Below, piece by piece: positions 32,945 through 42,192 of a DNA stretch of 64,000 bases; the first letter of the stretch is position 1; each line of letters starts with the position of its first letter. The translations under genes were made by a program, and so were the position numbers. The stretch spans positions 24,056-88,055 of the forward strand of contig CACFXF010000005.1 of assembly GCA_902570265.1 (NCBI GenBank), given 5' to 3'. Under the pieces are notes generated by a model. It had not been told where the DNA came from and made no database searches. It worked only from the letters and a program-made list of their open reading frames with translations. The DNA is from an uncultured Alphaproteobacteria bacterium (lineage in GTDB: Bacteria; Pseudomonadota; Alphaproteobacteria; Rhodobacterales; Rhodobacteraceae).

Positions 32945-33217
32945 TTAAATACCCTCACCAAAATAATTATTTACTAAACTTTTTAGTTTTGCTTCTAAAA
33001 CCTTTTCATCTTCACCAGTAATTTTTATAGATATCACTGATCCCTTTTCTGCTGCTAAAGTAAGTAATCCCATTATTGAATTTCCGGGAACAACCAAGTT
33101 ATCTTTGGAAACTTCTACAAAGGATTTATAGCTATCTACAATAGTTGCAAATTTTGCGGATGCTCTAGCATGCAAACCTCTTTCATTTATAATTTTTAAT
33201 TCAAGTTTTATAGTAAT
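32945..33217 (-). CDS. ptsH: HPr family phosphocarrier protein; probable ATT start
   Basis: Extended frame reads (I)TIKLELKIINERGLHARASAKF, with active-site His and Ser motif NSIMGLLTLAA. The track start (33175) is an internal TTG that removes the first strand. Confidence 0.88.
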   Translation of the reverse strand: MTIKLELKIINERGLHARASAKFATIVDSYKSFVEVSKDNLVVPGNSIMGLLTLAAEKGSVISIKITGEDEKVLEAKLKSLVNNYFGEGI

Positions 33218-33247
33218 TTTTTTACCTTTTTTTTAAATCTACATTAC

Positions 33248-34102
33248 TTAATTTGGAAGATCTCTATGATTAGAAAGAACATTATGGCCGTCACTATTTA
33301 ATTTATTCCTTAACATATTAACAAAAACTACAGAACGATGTTGTCCTCCTGTACAGCCAAATCCAATTGAAAATTGGCTTTTCCCTTCTTTTTGAACTTG
33401 AGGAATCAAAAAATTGATCAAGCTCAATACTTTAGAAAAAAATATTTTAAATTCTCTAGAACTAGATACAAAATCTTGTACTTTTTTGTCACGACCATCT
33501 AATTCTTTTAAGTGTGAAATCCAGTAGGGATTTTTCAAAAACCTACAGTCAAATATCATATCAAAATTTCTAGGTAACCCGTTTTTATAGGAAAACGACT
33601 GTAATAAAATGCTAAATTTTTTTATTTTCGCAATTGATAAATTATTTAGCAATTCTTCTCTAAGATCTTTAGGACTATAATCAGTTGTATCAATAATGAT
33701 GTTAGCAAAATCTTTTATAGGTTTCAGATACTCCATTTCTTCAACTAATGCCTCTGATAAAGATTTAACTCCAGACAATGGATGACTCCTGCGAGTTTCA
33801 TTAAACCTTTTTAAAAGTTTATTTGAATCACAATCTAAAAAGATTATTTTAACTACCATTTTTTTATATTTTGAAAGAAGTTTTCTTAAGTTTTCAGGAG
33901 AAAATTCTCTTGTTCTAATATCTACCCCTAATGCTAAGTTTTTATTTCTCGTTTTACTCAAAACTAAGCTATCTATCATGGATATTGGTATGTTATCTAC
34001 TGATTCAAAACCAACATCTTCAAAAACATTTATTGCAGTAGTCCTACCTGCTCCAGATGCGCCAGTGATAATGATTAATTGGTTATAATGATTAGTTTCC
34101 AA
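33248..34102 (-). CDS. rapZ: RNase adapter / nucleotide-binding protein RapZ
   Basis: ITGASGAGRTTAINVFEDVGFESVDNIP, GFGCTGGQHRSVVFVN. Confidence 0.93.
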   Translation of the reverse strand: METNHYNQLIIITGASGAGRTTAINVFEDVGFESVDNIPISMIDSLVLSKTRNKNLALGVDIRTREFSPENLRKLLSKYKKMVVKIIFLDCDSNKLLKRFNETRRSHPLSGVKSLSEALVEEMEYLKPIKDFANIIIDTTDYSPKDLREELLNNLSIAKIKKFSILLQSFSYKNGLPRNFDMIFDCRFLKNPYWISHLKELDGRDKKVQDFVSSSREFKIFFSKVLSLINFLIPQVQKEGKSQFSIGFGCTGGQHRSVVFVNMLRNKLNSDGHNVLSNHRDLPN

Positions 34103-34111
34103 AAGCTTACC

Positions 34112-34555
34112 TTAAATAGTATTGTTTTTTACTCCATATCTTAAGCTCATAAAAAGAGCGCTTTCATTATTATAAAAAGGATTAAATTCCATCATTTTTA
34201 TTTTTTTTCCAAAGCAATATTTCTTTTTTGCATTTGGTAAACGATTTAATTCTAGATTAGTAATCTTTACAAAGCAAAATAATTTAGCTGAAACAACAAA
34301 AGGAACCTTGATTAATCCAATACCTCTTGCCTCAATAAAATTTGGGGTAGTTTCGGGTTTGCTTATTATAATTTTATTTTCTTTTAACTTGAAGTGGGTT
34401 TGATCATCAGAAATTAATTTTGCTCCCATTGATATAAGCTTTATTGCTAAATTACTTTTACCAGCACCAGATTTTCCAAGTATGACAACTCCCTTACCAT
34501 TAATATCAACACTTGAAGCATGTATTATTTTACTATTATCTTTAGATATCTTCAT
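34112..34555 (-). CDS. hprK: HPr kinase/phosphorylase, short alphaproteobacterial form
   Basis: P-loop GVVILGKSGAGKSNLAIKLI, ISDDQ, EARGIGLIKVP. Confidence 0.9.
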   Translation of the reverse strand: MKISKDNSKIIHASSVDINGKGVVILGKSGAGKSNLAIKLISMGAKLISDDQTHFKLKENKIIISKPETTPNFIEARGIGLIKVPFVVSAKLFCFVKITNLELNRLPNAKKKYCFGKKIKMMEFNPFYNNESALFMSLRYGVKNNTI

Positions 34556-34719
34556 GCTAATTATTGACTTAAAAATTTATTCATTATTCAATGTTATAAT
34601 AATTAATTATTTTAAAAAATAATTTAATTTAATAAAATAAAAATTAAACTTGTGATACTTATTCAAATTAAAATTAATTTGATTACAGGAAATTTAGATC
34701 GTAACGCATAAGGATTACT

Positions 34720-35913
34720 ATGGCTAATATAAGTATAACTACAAATCCAACTGGACGCAGTCCAGATAATAAATTTTTCTTTGGAAAACAAACCAAAGCT
34801 TTAGATCTAACAAGACCAAAATATAATAAAATTGGTAAGGAAAAAGATTATAAAGAATTTTTAAAATTACTAAAAAGTCAAAACTATTTATCCCCTATGA
34901 ATTTCGAAACAGTAGGGACTAATTTTACATTACATACCAATGATGAACGTCATAAGCAATTTGTTTGGAATATGTTTAAAGTTACAGCTGAAGATCAAGT
35001 AGGAGATTGGACTATATATCACAATACTGAAATCAAAATGGATCCAAAGATATATATTCACCTGGATGAAAAAATATTGTTAATAGGTGGGACAACCTTT
35101 CTTGGTGAAATCAAAAAGGGCGTATTTGGTATTGTTAGTTTTGAGCTGCCAAAGTATAAAATACTTCCCATGCATTGTGGTGCATTTACATATGGCGGGA
35201 CTACTAACTTAATGTTTGGATTAAGTGGTACAGGTAAAACAACATTAAGTAGTGATCCAGATTATAAACTTATAAGTGATGACGAAGTAGCATGGACAAG
35301 CATGGGCATAAGAATGATAGAGACTGGTTGTTATGCAAAAAGTGAAGGGCTTACACCTGATACTCATAGAACAATTTTTGATGCAGTAGCAACTGCAAAA
35401 AAACGTAATACACTTGTAGAAGAAAATCCTGAGGCATTAAATGCAAGATTAAGTTATCCTATAACTTGTGTAGAAAATGCTTATCATAAACGTAGTAATT
35501 TTGATCACGCTGATAATATATTTTTTCTAACTATGGATGCAGAAGGTGTTTTTCCTGCTATTAGTAGAATAAATGGAAATACTGTCAAGCGTTTTTTTGA
35601 AACTGGTTATACAAGTCAAATGCCCGGTACAGAAGCTGGAACTGATGAAATCAGAAGAACATTTTCACCATGTTATGGGTCTCCATTTATGCCACGTAAA
35701 GTAAAAGAATATAGTGATATGTTGATGAAAAAAATAAAAAAACATAATTGTAATGTTTTTTTGGTTAATACAGGTATGGATAAAAATGGTAAAAGATTTG
35801 ATTTAGAATTTACTAGAAATACTATAAAACAGGCTATATTGACAGAATATCCTTTAGAGGATGATAGTGAGAAAGTTTTAAAAAAGCTTGAAAATTTAAT
35901 TGAACAAAAATAG
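34720..35913 (+). CDS. pckA: Short ATP-type phosphoenolpyruvate carboxykinase homologue
   Basis: TGRSP, IGGTTFLGEIKKGVFG, MHCGA, P-loop GLSGTGKTTLSSDP, ISDDE, ARLSYP, GKRFDLEFTR motifs; only 397 aa. Confidence 0.85.
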   Translation: MANISITTNPTGRSPDNKFFFGKQTKALDLTRPKYNKIGKEKDYKEFLKLLKSQNYLSPMNFETVGTNFTLHTNDERHKQFVWNMFKVTAEDQVGDWTIYHNTEIKMDPKIYIHLDEKILLIGGTTFLGEIKKGVFGIVSFELPKYKILPMHCGAFTYGGTTNLMFGLSGTGKTTLSSDPDYKLISDDEVAWTSMGIRMIETGCYAKSEGLTPDTHRTIFDAVATAKKRNTLVEENPEALNARLSYPITCVENAYHKRSNFDHADNIFFLTMDAEGVFPAISRINGNTVKRFFETGYTSQMPGTEAGTDEIRRTFSPCYGSPFMPRKVKEYSDMLMKKIKKHNCNVFLVNTGMDKNGKRFDLEFTRNTIKQAILTEYPLEDDSEKVLKKLENLIEQK

Positions 35914-35923
35914 AAATTTTTAC

Positions 35924-35951
35924 TTTGAAATATGAATTTAAATATTTCAAA
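35924..35951 (+). terminator. Possible terminator hairpin after pckA
   Basis: TTTGAAATAT / ATATTTCAAA 10-bp stem, A/T-only except one G-C pair; T9 run lies about 18 nt downstream rather than adjacent. Confidence 0.3.
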
Positions 35952-36090
35952 TATTGTGTAAGCTTTATTTTTTTTTCTAATTTCTTTGAATGTTTCTAAA
36001 TAATTTATCTAAACATCAATACTAAAAAATCCATTATTTATAAAAATAGAAACATTATGTGAAGTTTTTCAATGTTTGAGGGAATATTAA

Positions 36091-36786
36091 ATGTATGCAG
36101 TAGGAATTGATGGATGTAGTAATGGATGGTTGGCAAGCTATTCCAAACCTTTTGATTTTGAAAATTGTTTTTGTCTTTATTCAAAATCTCTTGATGAACT
36201 AATATCAAGACTTCCTGAAACAAACTTAATTATTGTTGATATACCAATAGGACTTGAAGAAAAAAAACATATACGAGAATGTGACAAAAAAGCTAGGGAA
36301 TTTATTGGTCCAAGACGCCACTCAATTTTTGCCCCACCATGCAAAAAAGCATCATTACAAAATGATTATGCATCTGCAAATAAATTAAATAAAGAAATAA
36401 CCAGTTATGGATTATCTAAACAAACGTGGATGATTAATGAAAAATTAAAAGAGACACAAAAACTAATTGAAAAAGGATATTTATTAAATGAAGGTCACCC
36501 CGAGTGTAGTTTTCGTGAGTTAAAAGGAGATTTTTTAAAATTTGGTAAAAGTGGGCTTTTAGGATTTTTTGAAAGACTTAATCTTGTAACTAAACTTGGA
36601 TTTGATCCAATTTCACTTAAGAATCAATTATCACATGATATAAAAGCAAAACCTGACGACTTATTAGACTCTCTCATATTATGCTGGAGTGCATCTAGAC
36701 ATATAGAAAAAAAAGGTATTTATTTAGGTCTAAATAAAAAATCTAAAAAGCTTAGTGATAAAAATAAAAGTTTGATTCTTGTCTAA
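36091..36786 (+). CDS. DUF429 family protein
   Basis: MYAVGIDGCSNGWLASY, IVDIPIGL, GPRRHSIFAPPC. Confidence 0.82.
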   Translation: MYAVGIDGCSNGWLASYSKPFDFENCFCLYSKSLDELISRLPETNLIIVDIPIGLEEKKHIRECDKKAREFIGPRRHSIFAPPCKKASLQNDYASANKLNKEITSYGLSKQTWMINEKLKETQKLIEKGYLLNEGHPECSFRELKGDFLKFGKSGLLGFFERLNLVTKLGFDPISLKNQLSHDIKAKPDDLLDSLILCWSASRHIEKKGIYLGLNKKSKKLSDKNKSLILV

Positions 36787-36829
36787 AATATTAATAGATA
36801 CTCAATTTCTAATAAAATAATTACCTATT

Positions 36830-38497
36830 ATGTTAAATAAAACAAACAATACAAAAAACTCTTTCGCTAATAAATATTCCCATATTATTAAAGGTTTGGA
36901 AAATATATTCGAAAAGATAAAAAAAGAATTAGTAACGAAAAAAGAATTAAGTCAGGAAAATTTTAAGGTATGGGAGGAAAAAAATCAGCATCTTGTCCAT
37001 GGTTTTGCCTGGATTGCTACTTATATAGAAGCCTTAAGGCAAATAAATAACTGGGGAATTGAGTTAACAAATAAAAATAAATTAAATGAATTTGAACAAT
37101 TAATCTTAGATATTTCTTTTATTGAATATATAAGGCAAATACTAAATGGTATACCAATGTCTCAAACTGAATTTATTAAAATTACTGATTTTGAGAGTAT
37201 AAATAAAAATGATGAATTAAAGGTTAGTGAAAATTTTAATTTTAGCAATATTAATGAACTAAAAGAACGTTTAGTAAAAATTGCAATTAATAAAGATAAC
37301 ATAATAACACTTGAAAATACTGGATTGGACACTGAATATCAGCAAATTAGAGAACAGTTCCAAAAATTTAACTCCTTAAATATCTACAATAATGCGAATA
37401 AATGGCACCTTGAAGACAAACTTATACCCCAAAAAATAATAGATGACTTAGCAACTCTAGGAGTATTTGGTTTAACAATTCCAGAGAAATATGGGGGACT
37501 TGGATTAAATAAACTTGCAATGTGTGTTGTTTCTGAAGAATTAGCAAGAGGCTATATTGGCGTTGGTAGTTTGGCAACTAGAACGGAAATAGCAAGTGAG
37601 TTAATTTTAAACGATGGAACAGAAACTCAAAAAGATTTTTGGTTACCAAAAATTTCTAAAGGTGAAACTATACCAGCTGCTTGTTTTACTGAACCAGATA
37701 GCGGATCGGATCTAGGGTCTATAACTACTAAAGCAAAAAAAGATGATGGCAAATTTTTAATTTCTGGTAATAAAACTTGGATAACTCATGCATCTAGATC
37801 AAATCTCCTTATTATTTTAGCTAGGACAAATCCTGACATTTTATTGAAACATAAGGGTTTGTCTATTTTTCTTGTCCCAAAAACTCAAGGTAAAGAGGAT
37901 GAGTTTTTTCCTAATAAAAGTATATCGGGAACAGAAATTAAAGTATTAGGCTATAGAGGAATGAAAGAATTTGAATTAAGTTTGGACAATCTAGAGGTGG
38001 AAAAGATTAGTCTTTTAGGAGAAAATGAAAATAGTGGGTTTTCACAACTAATGAAAACTTTTGAGAGTGCCAGAATCCAAACTGCAGCCAGGGCAGTAGG
38101 TGTTGCACAAAATGCTCTCGATTTAGCCATATCTTATGCTTCTAATAGAAAACAATTTAACAAATCTATTATTAATTTTGAAAGGGTTTACAATAAGATA
38201 GCAATGATGATTATTGAAATCGTTTTGGGCAGACAACTAACATACTTTGCTGCAAAAAATAAAGATCTTGGCTTTAGATGTGATTTAGAGGCTGGTATGG
38301 CTAAGCTTTTATGTGCAAGAATTGCTTGGTCATGTGCAGATAATTCCCTACAGATACACGGTGGTAATGGATATGCACTGGAATATGACATAAGCAGAAT
38401 TCTTTGTGATGCAAGAGTTCTCAATATTTTTGAGGGCTCAGCTGAAATTCAAGCTCAAATTATTTCTAATCGAATACTAGGAAGAGGACCTAATTAA
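36830..38497 (+). CDS. Acyl-CoA dehydrogenase with long N-terminal extension
   Basis: PAACFTEPDSGSDLGSITTKA, IHGGNGYALEYDISRILCDARVLNIFEGSAEIQAQ; about 150 aa N-terminal helical extension. Confidence 0.9.
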   Translation: MLNKTNNTKNSFANKYSHIIKGLENIFEKIKKELVTKKELSQENFKVWEEKNQHLVHGFAWIATYIEALRQINNWGIELTNKNKLNEFEQLILDISFIEYIRQILNGIPMSQTEFIKITDFESINKNDELKVSENFNFSNINELKERLVKIAINKDNIITLENTGLDTEYQQIREQFQKFNSLNIYNNANKWHLEDKLIPQKIIDDLATLGVFGLTIPEKYGGLGLNKLAMCVVSEELARGYIGVGSLATRTEIASELILNDGTETQKDFWLPKISKGETIPAACFTEPDSGSDLGSITTKAKKDDGKFLISGNKTWITHASRSNLLIILARTNPDILLKHKGLSIFLVPKTQGKEDEFFPNKSISGTEIKVLGYRGMKEFELSLDNLEVEKISLLGENENSGFSQLMKTFESARIQTAARAVGVAQNALDLAISYASNRKQFNKSIINFERVYNKIAMMIIEIVLGRQLTYFAAKNKDLGFRCDLEAGMAKLLCARIAWSCADNSLQIHGGNGYALEYDISRILCDARVLNIFEGSAEIQAQIISNRILGRGPN

Positions 38498-38668
38498 TTT
38501 TTTAAACAGAAATTCTGCAAACAATTTTACAGAATCTTATCAATAAAGTTTTCTAAGATAAAACGAATTTCTCATTAAACTTGTGTTTATAAAAGAATTT
38601 TAAGTTTTAAGAATTATCATCATTTCTAGAGAAAAACGAATATCTAAATTAATATATTATTAAATATT

Positions 38669-39853
38669 TTGGAAATAATAGCATTTTTAAAGGTTGTAAA
38701 TGATAATAAAAAAAACTATGGAGCTTCACATGACCCATTTGTTGTTAGTTCAAAACGTATTGAATTGAGTCCATATCTTAATAAATACTATAATAAAAAT
38801 ATTGTTCTCGGTATTTCTGCAAAGAGATTTTATCCATTATCCACCGAAGTAGATCCAACTGCTTCATATTGGAATCTAAAAAAAAATGTGATGCTTTATG
38901 ACGTCCCTGAAAAACCACTAGAAATAAGTGGGCCTGACTCATTAATATTATTAGAAAATATATTCACTAGAAATATTTATGATCTTAAAATAAATAGAGC
39001 CAGATATGTAATTTCCTGTAATCATGACGGTGGAGTTATGATGGATGGAGTTCTGATTAGATTAACCACTAAAAAATTCTGGTATATTCATGCTGATGGT
39101 GATTTTGAAACATGGTTATTAGCTCATTCTAAGGGCTTAAGAGTAAAAATTAAGGATCCAAAATCTTGGGTAGTACAAATACAGGGTCCAAAAGCACTTA
39201 AAGTTTTGAAAGAATGTGTTCCAGAAATAAACATTAAAAATTTTAAATATTTTAACTGTCAGATACTAAATTTTAATGGCCAAAAGTTTTTAGTATCTAG
39301 AACAGGCTGGACTGGCGAACTTGGCTTTGAGGTTTACAGTAATGGTCCTAAAGATGATCATCTTGGTTTATGGGATTATATCATGAAAAAGGGGGAAGCT
39401 TATAAAATAAAAACAGCAGGATTAGATTCAATGGGAATTAGAAGAATAGAAGCTGGTATTTTAGATTATGGTACAGATATGGATCGATTTAATAATCCAT
39501 TTGAAGTTGGACTAGGTGCATATATTGATCTAACTAAGGATTATTTTATTGGTAAAGACAGTCTTCTTAAATCAAGTAAAAAAACAAAACTTTTCGGTAT
39601 AACATCAGAAAATTTTATTCCTTTTGGTGGTTCAGAAATATATTATAAAAATCAAATGGTTGGTAGAACAACTGTAGGAGCTTTTTCACCATATCTTAAT
39701 AAAGGTATTGGCTACGTATTGTTTAACCATAATAGCAATTGGGTAGAAAAGACCTTATCGATAAAAGGGAAAGAAAATAATTTTTATGATTGTAAAATTG
39801 TAAACTTACCTTTTTATGACGAATTAAAAAAATTACCAAGGGGAATAAATTAA
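38669..39853 (+). CDS. GcvT/DmdA-family (aminomethyltransferase-like) protein
   Basis: YDVPEKPLEISGPDSL, VQIQGPKALKVL, SRTGWTGELGFEVY, GLDSMGIRRIEAGILDYGTDM; exact substrate and N-terminus uncertain. Confidence 0.8.
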   Translation: MEIIAFLKVVNDNKKNYGASHDPFVVSSKRIELSPYLNKYYNKNIVLGISAKRFYPLSTEVDPTASYWNLKKNVMLYDVPEKPLEISGPDSLILLENIFTRNIYDLKINRARYVISCNHDGGVMMDGVLIRLTTKKFWYIHADGDFETWLLAHSKGLRVKIKDPKSWVVQIQGPKALKVLKECVPEINIKNFKYFNCQILNFNGQKFLVSRTGWTGELGFEVYSNGPKDDHLGLWDYIMKKGEAYKIKTAGLDSMGIRRIEAGILDYGTDMDRFNNPFEVGLGAYIDLTKDYFIGKDSLLKSSKKTKLFGITSENFIPFGGSEIYYKNQMVGRTTVGAFSPYLNKGIGYVLFNHNSNWVEKTLSIKGKENNFYDCKIVNLPFYDELKKLPRGIN

Positions 39854-39958
39854 AAAAACTTAAGAAGTGCATAATGAATTATAAGATATTTGGGTTCTAT
39901 GGAATATTAATTTTTAGAGCTTTAAAAAATAAGCATTAAGTGTTATAATCTGGATTAA

Positions 39959-40363
39959 ATGATCAAGAATTTAATCTATGTTTCTAACCCCGTCGGGTTT
40001 AATGAAAAAAATATTAAAAATATTTTAGAAACCTCCAATATAAATAATAAAAAAAATAAAGTCACTGGATGTTTAATATATCGTCAGGACCTTTATTTAC
40101 AGTTCCTTGAAGGCCCCCAAAAAGAATTAGAATTTACTTACAATAAAATTTTAAGTGACAAAAGACACACAGATATACATAAGTTAAGCGATAACTCTAC
40201 CAAAAGAAGGTTATTTACTAATTGGGCAATGCGAGGTGATCCATTAATGACTTCAATGTGGACTAATAAAGATATTAAAGATGGTAAAGTAAAAAAGTTA
40301 AATTCAAATGAAGCTTTGAAATTATTTGAAAAATTTTCTAGAGAAATCGATCAATTTAATTAA
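39959..40363 (+). CDS. Stand-alone BLUF-domain blue-light sensor
   Basis: IYVS with conserved Tyr, NNKKNKVTGCLIYRQDLYLQFLEGP with conserved Asn and Gln, TNWAMRG. Confidence 0.88.
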   Translation: MIKNLIYVSNPVGFNEKNIKNILETSNINNKKNKVTGCLIYRQDLYLQFLEGPQKELEFTYNKILSDKRHTDIHKLSDNSTKRRLFTNWAMRGDPLMTSMWTNKDIKDGKVKKLNSNEALKLFEKFSREIDQFN

Positions 40364-40449
40364 AAATTTTAATATAGTTTTCACGAGTAAAGGTATTAAA
40401 ATTATTCACATGTAATATAAGAAAGTTATGATTTTTTCGCTAAGTCAAT

Positions 40450-40995
40450 TTAAAGCTTTGGGCATGGTACAGCTTCATTTTTATTATCACAAAGAAAAAC
40501 TTGAGAGACCAACCTCGACCAATCTTGTATTTGGATATCAGTTGGCTCATATCTCCATGCTTTTTGTACAACGTAAAGTGCATCGTTTCCAGCAATCGCT
40601 TTGACCATTGTAAATTCTGGTTTTTGTGTATCTGGATTTCTTCCACAAATTGTCATGAAATAATTGAATAAATATCCATATTCAACACCATCAGTTATTG
40701 TCAAACCTCTTCCATCTTCACAAGTATCCACAATCATCTCAATGAAGTTATTTACAAAATTATCCAAATCTCCTATTGGATAATTAAATAATACTTGAAT
40801 AGTTACCATTTCCGACCAATCCTTTATATTCTGCCCATCAGGTATCCATTCTTGAATATAAATATCTTTATTATTGCTATTGTATCCTATCTGATATCCA
40901 TCTGGGGGACTAAAAAGGAGATTCTCTCCTTGAAGTTCTTCAGCATTAAGATGAACTGGAAATATTAAAAAAAGAAATAATAATTTGATTTTCAT
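40450..40995 (-). CDS. Hypothetical secreted protein
   Basis: Signal peptide MKIKLLFLFLIFPVHLNAEE, 181 aa, uninterrupted. Confidence 0.65.
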   Translation of the reverse strand: MKIKLLFLFLIFPVHLNAEELQGENLLFSPPDGYQIGYNSNNKDIYIQEWIPDGQNIKDWSEMVTIQVLFNYPIGDLDNFVNNFIEMIVDTCEDGRGLTITDGVEYGYLFNYFMTICGRNPDTQKPEFTMVKAIAGNDALYVVQKAWRYEPTDIQIQDWSRLVSQVFLCDNKNEAVPCPKL

Positions 40996-41043
40996 TATTC
41001 AATACTAAGTATTATAATTTCATTTGACAATTAATGTTATCAA

Positions 41044-41944
41044 TCAATTTATTTTACGTTTAATAAGGAGTAAATATATCGATCTCAGTAAAATCGATAT
41101 TAATATTATTTTTCCTCCTATTAGAGTATTAAAAGTTGTATATTCATTCAAAAATAACCACACCCAAAATGGGCTAAGAGCAATTTCTATGAAAAAAAAT
41201 AAAGTTACTTCTGCAGCGATCAGGTGCCTTGTGGCAAACACAAAACAGAAATTAACAAAACCTGACAGAACTGCTCCTAATATAAAACAAAGGAAAAAAT
41301 CATTACTAGATATTTGCAATGATCCCATTTTTTGAAATAAAGATAATGCCATAGCAATCACACCTGACATTAACAAACATGGCAACATATCAATATTCTT
41401 ATTCATCCTCAAAATTATGGTAAAGATTGAGAAACAAATAGCAGCAAAAAGAGCAAGTATGTTCCCCCACAGTGCCCCTATTAACAAAACACCATAGAAC
41501 ATTACTAATAACCCCCCAAATGCTAAAAACATTGTAAAAATAGTAATTTTAGCTAATTTTTCTTTAAGAATTAAAAAGGAAAAAAAAGCAGTTAGAAAGG
41601 GGATAAGACTTATAGTAAAAAACAGTATTTGCGACTGTTGTGGATGTCATTGATAAAATGAAACATATATTTGATGCACTTAATACAATTCCTCCAAGGA
41701 GCCCATAAATTCTAATTTCAATAATTTTTTTTAAAACGTCATTTCTATATTTAAAAATCAGATACAAAAAAATAGAAAAAGAAAAGGAAAAAGCTCGATA
41801 AAATATTATTGTCCAGTCATCTGCTAAATCTATATTCCTAAGGACTAATCCATTAAAGCTAATGGCTATAGAACCAACGCTCATTAATAATATAGATAAA
41901 AAGTGTTTATTTTTAAAAGAATAATAGCTTTGTTTCATAATCAA
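41044..41944 (-). pseudogene. EamA/DMT transporter split by a frameshift
   Basis: ORFs 41564..41944 and 41044..41532 join as ...STTVANTVF-TISLIPFLTAFFSFLILKEKLAKITIFTMFLAFGG...; shift at A6 (41617-41622 on +). Confidence 0.8.
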
Positions 41945-42082
41945 TTTATTATAAGTAAACAGTTTTATTTTACTAATTCATTATTAAACAATTTTATTGT
42001 ATAAATTATAGCACCAAAACTGAATCTCTTTTTAAAAAAAATTGATTTTTTTAAACCCTGTTCTGATTCGAAAAATCCATAA

Positions 42083-42125
42083 TTCTGAAATAAGCTCCAA
42101 ATATTTATATTCAGAACTTTTTTTT
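42083..42125 (+). terminator. Terminator-like hairpin plus T8
   Basis: TTCTGAA ... TTCAGAA followed by C and eight Ts, in the divergent EamA/SDR intergenic region. Confidence 0.35.
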
Positions 42126-42192
42126 ATTCTTGATTTGTTTACCTATATTTAAGATGGTTTAATTATATGTTTTATAAAATTTAGAAAACAAA

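Noticed and set aside
35989-36056. AATGTTTCTA/TAGAAACATT inverted repeat upstream of the DUF429 gene
   Set aside because: 10-bp AT-rich arms with a 48-nt loop; easily chance in this composition
38498-38668. Glycine riboswitch upstream of the GcvT-like gene
   Set aside because: No recognisable glycine aptamer core
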